NCBI GenBank assembly: GCA_037384225.1
Contig: JARROD010000010.1
Coordinates: 1-31,248, forward strand
Source: JARROD01 sp037384225
Lineage (GTDB): Bacteria; Pseudomonadota; Gammaproteobacteria; Pseudomonadales; Cellvibrionaceae
Length of the DNA: 31,248 bases
Direction of reading: 5' to 3'
Made by a program: the position numbers and the translations under genes. The notes under the pieces were generated by a model. It did no database searches. It worked only from the letters and a program-made list of their open reading frames with translations, and had not been told where the DNA came from. Shown here piece after piece: positions 16,384 through 22,790 of the stretch; within the stretch, counting starts at the first letter, position 1; each line of letters begins with the position of its first letter.

Positions 16384-17909
16384 ATCCAGTTCCTTTCATT
16401 TCCAGCACCGACCTGATCGCCCTGCTGCCTTTAATATCCCTGGCCACCGGTACCGTAGTGGTGATGCTGATAGCGGCCTTTGCCCGCCGCCATGGGACGG
16501 TTGCGCAATTCACAGGCATTGTACTCATAATCACCCTCTGCAGCCTCGCCTACGCCGGCAAAGAGATTCCCCGGACCGTCACCCCCTTGTTGCAGATCGA
16601 CGCCCTGGCACTGTTTACCATCGCCCTGCTGACCCTGGCGAGCCTTGCCATCACCCTTATCGCCTACCCCTATTTTCAGGCCCGCACACTGCACCGCGAG
16701 GAATTTTACCCACTGCTGCTGCTGGCGTTACTGGGCGCGGCGGCGCTGGCGTCGGCCAACCATTTTGCGGCCCTGCTACTGGGGCTGGAAACCCTGGGGG
16801 TGGCCCTGTTCTGCCTGGCCTCCTACAATACCCGCAGCCAGAGCGCGGGCGCCAAGTCCCTCGAAGCGGGCATCAAATACTTGGTACTGTCGGGTATCGC
16901 CTCGGCTCTGCTGCTGTTTGGCATGGCGCTGATTTACGCCCAGTGCGGACAACTTGCATTCGACGCCATCACCCTGCCCCCGGCCGTTTCCGCCCCGGCG
17001 GTCGATATTGTTTTATTTTATGGTGGTTCAGCGCTGATGTTGGCCGGACTGTGTTTCAAGTTATCGCTGGTGCCCTTCCACCTGTGGACACCCGATGTTT
17101 ATCAGGGCGCGCCGGCGCCGGTGAGCGCGGTTATCGCCAGTCTTTCCAAAAGCGCGGTGTTTGTAGTACTGCTGCGTTACGTGATCGCCAGCGACAGTCT
17201 ACAGAGCCCACAGCTGTTTGGCCTGCTGGTGATTATCGCCGGTCTGTCCATGCTGGTGGGCAACTGGCTGGCGCTGATGCAGGACAATATCAAACGCCTG
17301 CTCGCCTACTCCTCCATCGCCCACCTCGGCTACCTGCTGGTGGCTTTTCTGGCGCTGCAGGGTAGCCTGGAACACAACAGCGGTCTCGCCGTAGAGGCCT
17401 GCAGCATTTATCTCGCCGCCTACGTCATTACCACTACCGGCGCTTTTGCCATCGTATCGCTGCAGTCGAGCCGGTCCGAACAGGAAGTGGAGCATATTCG
17501 CGATTACAACGGCCTGTTCTGGCGTCGTCCACTAACCGCTTTGGCTTTCACCTTTATGCTGCTGTCACTGGCGGGGATTCCTTTAACCGCTGGTTTTATC
17601 GGTAAGTTCTATTTATTCAGCGCCGGCACTCAGGCGGGGCTCTGGAGTCTGCTGGCTATTTTAATCGCCGGCAGCGGCATAGGCCTGTTTTACTATCTGC
17701 GCCTGATCACCGCACTCTATAAAAAAGTCGCGCCCGGCAGCGAAAACCTCGATGCCGATTCCGGGACGACACTGAGTCCGGCCTATATCGCCGTGGCGGT
17801 TTTGGCACTGGTGTTGCTCCTGGTGGGCGTATACCCTCAACCCCTGATGGAACAGGCTCAACGCGTCGCCGAAACCCTGCAGATAAAAGGTCACATGGCG
17901 TCAAAATAA
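16380..17909 (+). CDS. nuoN: NADH-quinone oxidoreductase subunit N
   Basis: NuoN (ND2 homologue) is the third antiporter-like pump subunit and the last gene of the operon. The 509-residue product has about 14 membrane helices. Glu137 (GLETLGVALFCLASY) and Lys227 (LCFKLSLVPFHLWTPDVYQGAPAPVSA) are the conserved channel residues, and NIKRLLAYSSIAHLGYLLVAF matches the family. ATG 16380 overlaps the nuoM stop. I do not see an intrinsic terminator right after the stop; an imperfect hairpin at about 17987-18012 lacks a T-run. Confidence 0.96.
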   Translation: MNPVPFISSTDLIALLPLISLATGTVVVMLIAAFARRHGTVAQFTGIVLIITLCSLAYAGKEIPRTVTPLLQIDALALFTIALLTLASLAITLIAYPYFQARTLHREEFYPLLLLALLGAAALASANHFAALLLGLETLGVALFCLASYNTRSQSAGAKSLEAGIKYLVLSGIASALLLFGMALIYAQCGQLAFDAITLPPAVSAPAVDIVLFYGGSALMLAGLCFKLSLVPFHLWTPDVYQGAPAPVSAVIASLSKSAVFVVLLRYVIASDSLQSPQLFGLLVIIAGLSMLVGNWLALMQDNIKRLLAYSSIAHLGYLLVAFLALQGSLEHNSGLAVEACSIYLAAYVITTTGAFAIVSLQSSRSEQEVEHIRDYNGLFWRRPLTALAFTFMLLSLAGIPLTAGFIGKFYLFSAGTQAGLWSLLAILIAGSGIGLFYYLRLITALYKKVAPGSENLDADSGTTLSPAYIAVAVLALVLLLVGVYPQPLMEQAQRVAETLQIKGHMASK

Positions 17910-18174
17910 TATGTGCTTCATTTCTCACAGTTTTTATTAAATCCAAACTTTTTACTATATCTCTAGTATAAATACCCCTGTGCCTGTCGAGGCGGGGTAA
18001 GCCGCATTCGAGTGGGCAGAGACTTCAAAACAAACTAAGGGTGAATACCTGCTTCGGCGATACGCTGCGACAATTTTACGCGAATGCTCTCCCGCCATGG
18101 CTGTGTATGTGACTCATGGCTGTACATGCGGCAAACGGCCCCCTGTGTAAGCCCGATACAAAAAGACTTTCATA
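17910..18174. other. spacer between the nuo operon and the ECF sigma gene
   Basis: This 265-base stretch has no gene. It marks a visible drop in GC from the nuo genes to the following group. It contains an imperfect stem around 17987-18012 (TCGA and CGG arms) and a 9-base direct repeat CATGGCTGT (18096-18104 and 18115-18123). TAGTATAAAT near 17965-17973 could be a -10 element, but no good -35 is visible. Autoregulation of ECF genes is common, so a sigma-specific promoter may lie here, but I cannot identify one. Confidence 0.35.
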
Positions 18175-18750
18175 ATGTCCTTTGAGAACGAAGAGTTAAC
18201 TGACTTAATCGCTCGCTGTGCAATAAAAGATCAAAATGCCTTAAAACAGATTTATGAAAAAACCAGCCCCTTTCTCAACCATGTAGCGTTTAAAATTCTC
18301 AGATCCGAAGAGCTCAGCAATGAAGTGCTACAGGAAGCTTTTATCCAAATCTGGAGCAAAGCCGGAGAATATCGTCCACATATTGCGAAACCTTTAACCT
18401 GGATGACCAGTATAGTGAGATATAGGGCACTCGATAAGTTGAGCGTTGAAAAAAAGCATTGGGATAATCTCGATGACTCAAGCGACACCGATACGCTTGA
18501 ATTTGACTTGGCGGAAGGCCCTGAAGTGAGCACGATACTGCAACAAGAACAAACGTTTCTGGTGGAGTGCCTGCAGACACTTAACGACAGAATGAACGAA
18601 AGCTTTAGACTGGCCTACCTTCACGGTCACTCACGTGAAGATATCGCCGAGAAATTCCAAACAAATGCAAATACTGTCAAATCCTGGTTACGTAGGGGTG
18701 TGGAGAAAATTAAAAAATGTATAGATGGAAAGATGGCGATAAACCATTAG
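18175..18750 (+). CDS. ECF-family RNA polymerase sigma factor
   Basis: The 191-residue product has the two-domain plan of extracytoplasmic-function sigma factors. Region 2 spans about residues 22-90 (KQIYEKTSPFLNHVAFKI, LQEAFIQIWSKAGEYRP, PLTWMTSIVRYRALDKL), an acidic linker follows, and region 4 lies at about 135-187 with a helix-turn-helix (HSREDIAEKFQTNANTVKSWLRRGVEKIKK). It would direct RNA polymerase to a small regulon when released from its anti-sigma factor. The next gene, overlapping by 34 bases, encodes an RskA-like anti-sigma factor, supporting the call. No clear Shine-Dalgarno precedes ATG 18175. Codon use and base composition are more AT-rich than nuo. The subgroup and inducing signal are unknown. 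Confidence 0.93.
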   Translation: MSFENEELTDLIARCAIKDQNALKQIYEKTSPFLNHVAFKILRSEELSNEVLQEAFIQIWSKAGEYRPHIAKPLTWMTSIVRYRALDKLSVEKKHWDNLDDSSDTDTLEFDLAEGPEVSTILQQEQTFLVECLQTLNDRMNESFRLAYLHGHSREDIAEKFQTNANTVKSWLRRGVEKIKKCIDGKMAINH

Positions 18751-19490
18751 AAGAAGTCCAAGTCGATGCATTTGAGTTCGTGGCAGGCACACTTCGAGGG
18801 CCGGAGCGTGCCGAATTCGAACAACAATATAAAAACCGTGATGACGTGCAAAAGGCGGTACAGTTTTGGGAGCAACAGCTGTTCGGTCTGCAGAAAACCC
18901 AGCAAACTCTCGAGCCCAAACCCGAAACCTGGAACAATATTACACGCGCTATAAGCCAACCTGCTGAGAAAACGCCAAGTGCCACCGACAACAAGCAGCG
19001 CTGGAACCCGATGCTGTGGCTGCCCTGGGGCCTTACCGCCGCTTTGTTTTTATTTGTAATTTTTGGCAAGGATACCGTCAACACTCTCCCGGTAGAGCAA
19101 AACCCCGCAGACTATGTAGCCGTATTAACAAACCATGAGGGAGGAGTTCAACTTACTGCCTTGACAACCAACAGCTCGAAGAAGATGTGGTTGAAATGGG
19201 AAACAGTCGATATTGCAGATGGAAGAGATATGCAACTATGGGCCATATCCCGTAGCGACGGACAGACGCGTTCTATAGCGGTGTTGAACAACACTGAGAG
19301 TTCGCATTTAACGCTGTCGGAAGCTAACTGGCGGCTGGTCAAAGATGCACATGAGTTAATCTTGACCGAGGAGGAAAGCGGTGGTTCTCCCCTGGATGAA
19401 CCCAGCGATGCCATTCTCGCCAAGGGGATATGCGTGCGTTTTGCGTCGAGTGCTCAACAGATGGAATCGACATCTGGGTCGACAATTTAA
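18717..19490 (+). CDS. RskA-like membrane anti-sigma factor
   Basis: The 257-residue protein has an N-terminal cytoplasmic anti-sigma domain (about residues 12-60, VDAFEFVAGTLRGPERAEFEQQ, without a zinc-binding His/Cys motif) and one membrane helix (about 99-117). Its C-terminal extracytoplasmic domain resembles the anti-sigma-K factor RskA family, with WLKWETVDIADGRDMQLWAIS, SDGQ, and the near-terminal ESGGSPLDEPSDAILAKG. It should hold the preceding sigma factor inactive at the inner membrane until the periplasmic part senses a signal or is proteolysed. It starts inside the sigma gene (ATG 18717), which suggests translational coupling. The signal and regulated genes are not known. Confidence 0.88.
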   Translation: MYRWKDGDKPLEEVQVDAFEFVAGTLRGPERAEFEQQYKNRDDVQKAVQFWEQQLFGLQKTQQTLEPKPETWNNITRAISQPAEKTPSATDNKQRWNPMLWLPWGLTAALFLFVIFGKDTVNTLPVEQNPADYVAVLTNHEGGVQLTALTTNSSKKMWLKWETVDIADGRDMQLWAISRSDGQTRSIAVLNNTESSHLTLSEANWRLVKDAHELILTEEESGGSPLDEPSDAILAKGICVRFASSAQQMESTSGSTI

Positions 19491-19500
19491 GGGTTCCTTT

Positions 19501-19574
19501 AAAAATGGTTTTCCGCAGGAGAGTACACCTATGCGGGTTTCGCGGTCAGGCACCCCGGAGAAATGTGCATTTTT
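19501..19574 (+). other. potentially structured spacer between anti-sigma and LRR genes
   Basis: AAAAATG (19501-19507) and CATTTTT (19568-19574) are perfect inverted arms that enclose an inner stem CCGCA (19513-19517) with TGCGG (19532-19536) and further G/C-rich pairs. The segment could fold as a closed multi-stem RNA in the 5' leader of the LRR gene. It matches no riboswitch I know. A 23-codon open frame (ATG 19505) also fits here, but nothing supports its expression. Confidence 0.3.
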
Positions 19575-19607
19575 AGAGGGATATGAATGACGGTATAAGG
19601 GTGTAGT

Positions 19608-20252
19608 GTGCAAAAAATGTTCGGCAGAGTCCTGATTCTGTTTGCCTTTGCAGCCACTGAAACAGCGTTTTCCCTGGAACTCCCGGTCGCAGACCCGAAG
19701 TTCAAACAATGCCTGCAACAACTGGCCACCAAGCATCATTGGAGCCGCCCGGAAGACTTCACCGAAGTTGTTTGTCATAACAAGGATATTGTGTCAGTCG
19801 AAGGTATTAATGACTTTCAAAACATAGCCAAACTTTCCCTTTACAAAAATACCATCTCCAACTTAAACCTTATTAACTTAAAACAGTTAAAGCACCTCAA
19901 TGTCGCCAAAAACGCATTAGAATCAATCACGTTGAACAACTTGTCTACCCTGTCGGAGCTATACCTGTTCAACAACAACCTACATAAACTGACACTGGAG
20001 AATATGCCTGCGTTAAGTCAGGTAAAAGTCAACTCCAATCAATTGACATCGGTTAACTTCAAGCATTTGGGTGCACTCGCCAAGCTCTACTTGTTTGACA
20101 ACAAACTGGAACATCTCGATATAAAAACCATCCCGTCCCTGAAGTATATAGACGTACGTCAAAACCCAATGCCCGATGAGTTCTACGATGAACTGGATGC
20201 ACAATCCGGCCTGACAGCTTTGCACGACGGCAATAGCGAAGACTGGCAATAG
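19608..20252 (+). CDS. secreted leucine-rich-repeat protein
   Basis: The 214-residue product begins with a signal peptide (about residues 1-22, hydrophobic core RVLILFAFAATETAFS). It then carries about six leucine-rich repeats of 20-22 residues with the pattern LxxLxLxxNxL (for example LKHLNVAKNALESI, LSELYLFNNNLHKL, LAKLYLFDNKLEHL), followed by a short cap. Such solenoids bind proteins or other ligands; no enzymatic motif is seen. GTG 19608 is preferred because AAGGG lies six bases upstream, while ATG 19617 would sit too far from it. It lies in the same direction as the sigma/anti-sigma pair and 49 bases before the beta-barrel gene, so joint expression is plausible. It is AT-rich compared with nuo. 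Confidence 0.85.
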   Translation: MQKMFGRVLILFAFAATETAFSLELPVADPKFKQCLQQLATKHHWSRPEDFTEVVCHNKDIVSVEGINDFQNIAKLSLYKNTISNLNLINLKQLKHLNVAKNALESITLNNLSTLSELYLFNNNLHKLTLENMPALSQVKVNSNQLTSVNFKHLGALAKLYLFDNKLEHLDIKTIPSLKYIDVRQNPMPDEFYDELDAQSGLTALHDGNSEDWQ

Positions 20253-20301
20253 TAGAAATACAGCAACAAACACACGCCTTATTGACTGGAGAGGACTTGC
20301 C

Positions 20302-21537
20302 GTGAAGCCCAGGGTCACTTATTTAACAATAGCCTGTTTATTCATTACAGCGACCACAATGGCAGATATTGAGTCCAATATAGATTCAGGATTGCGGATT
20401 CGCTCCGCCAATACCGAATATGACGGTAACAGCGGCGATGCCATCACCGTTAAAGGCCGTTTCAATGCAGGCCTTCGTTTCAACGAACAGTTTTCCACGT
20501 TCCTTCAGCTGGACTATGTGGAGAGTTTTCTGAAAGACAAACACAGTACCGCACTGCTGTACAACGATAACCCGTTTATGTTCGATACGCCGGGCTCTGA
20601 CCTCAATCAGCTGTTTGCCAAATACGCGTGGGATGACGGCTCGGTAAAACTGGGCAGGCAGGTGATCACCTTTGGCTCGGAACGGTTTATCGGCGACATC
20701 GACTTCTGGCAAAACGACCAAACGTTCGATGGTGTTCTGATTGAGCAGGGATTGTTTACCTCATCAACATTACAATACGCCTATGTCCACAACGTCAATC
20801 GCATCTTTGGTGACCGCGCTGACCAGAAATTGTCATCGGCCGATATCCGCTTCGAAGCACTCGCTGGCGTGCGCCCTATAATAGAAAGGGGCGACCATGC
20901 CATTGACGGCAACTTTCTTCACTTCGAATACAACGAATTCGATTATGTTAAATTGGCTGCCTACGGTTATGCGGTACACAATTACGACCTGCCGGATTTT
21001 TCCAACCGGGTCGTGGGCGCCAGCAGTGAATTCAATTACAAACCCGGCGCAATAAAATATACCGGTACACTGGAATTCGCCTGGCAGCAAAAACAGGAAT
21101 CCACTACCCGGCAATGGATCCCCTATCGCCTGGTGGAAGGCGGCATCGGCATCGGCAAGGTGGATTTTAGCCTGCGCTGGGAAGCTCTGGAGGATAGGGA
21201 CGGAGAATTCTTCGACACGCCCCTGGGGTCTCGCCACGAGTTTCAGGGCTGGGCGGACGCGTTCTCTACAAGCCCCGCCGGCGGTCTGGATGACTTTTCC
21301 GTAAGAACCAACATCACCTGGCGGCCGTGGCGGCTGGACTTGCGCTACCATTGGTTCCGCTCGGCATCGGTGGAAGATTTGGAGTTTGGGCAGGAGTTCG
21401 ATATGGATTTAATTTTTCGTCCGGCAAGAAAACACGAATTTAAACTACGCTTTGCCGATTTCAGTCCGGATAGCGAACAAACCTTCAGGCCATTTCGGTC
21501 AACATCTTTGTATTTCTCTTACTCTTTTAATATTTAA
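20302..21537 (+). CDS. outer-membrane beta-barrel (alginate-export/porin-like)
   Basis: The 411-residue product starts at GTG 20302, seven bases after GGAGAGGA, with a signal peptide ending near TTMA (residue 20). The mature protein is an alternation of short amphipathic strands with aromatic girdles, such as GRFNAGLRFNEQFSTFLQLDYVES, KLGRQVITFGSERFIGDIDFWQND and DLRYHWFRSA. It ends in an aromatic-rich final strand (SLYFSYSFNI), as expected for an outer-membrane barrel. The LGRQ...FGSERFIG...WQNDQTFDGV stretch resembles proteins of the alginate-export/AlgE-like porin group, so a passive or sugar-acid-type channel is likely. The substrate is unknown. It is the last plus-strand gene of the sigma group. 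Confidence 0.78.
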   Translation: MKPRVTYLTIACLFITATTMADIESNIDSGLRIRSANTEYDGNSGDAITVKGRFNAGLRFNEQFSTFLQLDYVESFLKDKHSTALLYNDNPFMFDTPGSDLNQLFAKYAWDDGSVKLGRQVITFGSERFIGDIDFWQNDQTFDGVLIEQGLFTSSTLQYAYVHNVNRIFGDRADQKLSSADIRFEALAGVRPIIERGDHAIDGNFLHFEYNEFDYVKLAAYGYAVHNYDLPDFSNRVVGASSEFNYKPGAIKYTGTLEFAWQQKQESTTRQWIPYRLVEGGIGIGKVDFSLRWEALEDRDGEFFDTPLGSRHEFQGWADAFSTSPAGGLDDFSVRTNITWRPWRLDLRYHWFRSASVEDLEFGQEFDMDLIFRPARKHEFKLRFADFSPDSEQTFRPFRSTSLYFSYSFNI

Positions 21538-21609
21538 CGAAAAGACATCTATCCGTTCAATATCGGCTTAGGTTTTAGGTTGGGGTTCTGAACGACTCTT
21601 ACACAAGTT

Positions 21610-21650
21610 AAAAAAAGCCGGTGACCGGAAAAAAACAAAATAGTCACCGG
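21610..21650 (-). terminator. intrinsic terminator of the haem-lipoprotein pair
   Basis: Read on the minus strand, CCGGTGAC (21643-21650) pairs with GTCACCGG (21618-21625) across a T-rich loop, and the stem is followed by a C and seven T (21610-21616). The T-run lies on the minus-strand 3' side only, so it fits termination of the two minus-strand genes whose last codon is at 21835. It may also limit transcripts entering from the barrel gene. Confidence 0.65.
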
Positions 21651-21834
21651 ACATCCCTCAACCCTCTTGTAAAGAACAGTGCTCTTCCTTTACGCGATTA
21701 ATGGAATACAACACTTACAAATAAATTAAACACGTTGCGATTACATAACACTGTGATTTGCAAAATACTGTTCCTTTGACTTTGCCCCATCAAAAATAAT
21801 GTTTCCACAATACACTTTTATAAAGTCAAACGAT

Positions 21835-22710
21835 TCAGTGCGTTGTTTTCCCAACATTATTAGCTTCGTAAACATAGACAAACGCACCGCCCTGCTCATT
21901 GTCGTTATCCCCGTCGAGCAGGTATCCATTTTGATCCATTACAGCGGCAATACTTGCGTCATTAATAACCAGCCTGATCGCCTCAATATCGGCGGGCTGG
22001 GCGGTTTCGTCATCCAGGACGGCATAGGTTTCCACATCGATTTCCACATTCTTCGAATCGAGAACAGCAAGCCGATAATACTCGTCATCGAGCAGTTGAA
22101 ATTCACCGTCGACTTTGACAGACACCAGAATTGTCTCGCTATCGAGGCTGTATTCATCCAGGGGATGACTAAAATGCAAACTAAAAGTAACGGTATCGGA
22201 CGCGGTAAGATTGGCATCGGCGTTGCTGACTTTGGCCGCCAGGTTACTAGAAGAACCGCTGAAGCGCGGCGCGCCGTCGGAAATCCAGTCGCGCAGTAAA
22301 TTTATCCGTCCCGTCGACAGGCGTCCTGCGTTTAATGGCATTCTATCTCCCTTGATATTGGTATTATTCTCCACTTTCCAGACAATATAACTGATGTCTG
22401 GATTGCCGGGATCAACCAGGCGCAGGCTATTTTGTTCCGATTCCACGCCCTCTCTGTCATCCCCCACCAGGGTGTCGTAAGCGTTTTGTTCGCTGTCCAG
22501 CCGCAGGTCCAGATTGGAGGCGCTACCGCTGTTCGAGTGGCAGTCAGCACAAAAGGGAGTAAACACCTCTTCCTGTAAATTCTGTAAAGTGGGATCCAGA
22601 TCGGTGGTGTCGTCGCCGAGGCTGTCACCAAAACCCAAATCGATTTGCTTACAACCTGTCATCATGCACGCTACCGATAAAGTAATGTGGCGTAACATTT
22701 TGAAACTCAT
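21835..22710 (-). CDS. mono-haem c-type cytochrome lipoprotein
   Basis: The 291-residue product (from ATG 22710, preceded by AAGG; ATG 22722 is possible) has a lipoprotein signal peptide ending in the lipobox MTGC with Cys20. It has a single haem-binding motif CADCH (residues 54-58), with a likely axial Met in GDRMPL (Met124). The layout NLQEEVFTPFCADCH, then LVDPGNPDISYIVWKV, then GRLSTGRINLLRDWISDGAP is the pattern of cytochrome domains in secreted multi-domain proteins (planctomycete-type cytochrome C or DUF1592-associated). The C-terminal half (about 150-260) looks like an immunoglobulin-like beta domain (SDTVTFSLHFSHPLDEYSLDSETILVSV). It is the second gene after the 801-residue lipoprotein and probably its electron-transfer or structural partner. 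Confidence 0.8.
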   Translation of the reverse strand: MSFKMLRHITLSVACMMTGCKQIDLGFGDSLGDDTTDLDPTLQNLQEEVFTPFCADCHSNSGSASNLDLRLDSEQNAYDTLVGDDREGVESEQNSLRLVDPGNPDISYIVWKVENNTNIKGDRMPLNAGRLSTGRINLLRDWISDGAPRFSGSSSNLAAKVSNADANLTASDTVTFSLHFSHPLDEYSLDSETILVSVKVDGEFQLLDDEYYRLAVLDSKNVEIDVETYAVLDDETAQPADIEAIRLVINDASIAAVMDQNGYLLDGDNDNEQGGAFVYVYEANNVGKTTH

Positions 22711-22746
22711 ATAAACCTTCATAGCCGCACCATTGTAGTCAAGCGT

Positions 22747-22771
22747 CCGGAGCCCCTCCAGGGCGCTCCGG
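22747..22771 (-). other. strong hairpin between the two haem-lipoprotein genes
   Basis: CCGGAGC (22747-22753) pairs perfectly with GCTCCGG (22765-22771), with additional CCC/GGG pairing inside. On the minus strand it falls between the stop of the 801-residue gene and the start of its downstream neighbour. No T-run follows in that direction. It may protect the upstream message or partly attenuate read-through, setting unequal amounts of the two proteins. Confidence 0.55.
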
Positions 22772-22790
22772 AAAAACAGCTAAGACTACC

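Noticed and set aside
17980..18020. Intrinsic terminator after nuoN
   Set aside because: The stem is imperfect and no T-run follows; termination may be Rho-dependent or further on.
18096..18123. Direct repeat CATGGCTGT as an operator for the sigma gene
   Set aside because: Two copies 19 bases apart are suggestive, but no known regulator matches and there is no nearby promoter I can support.
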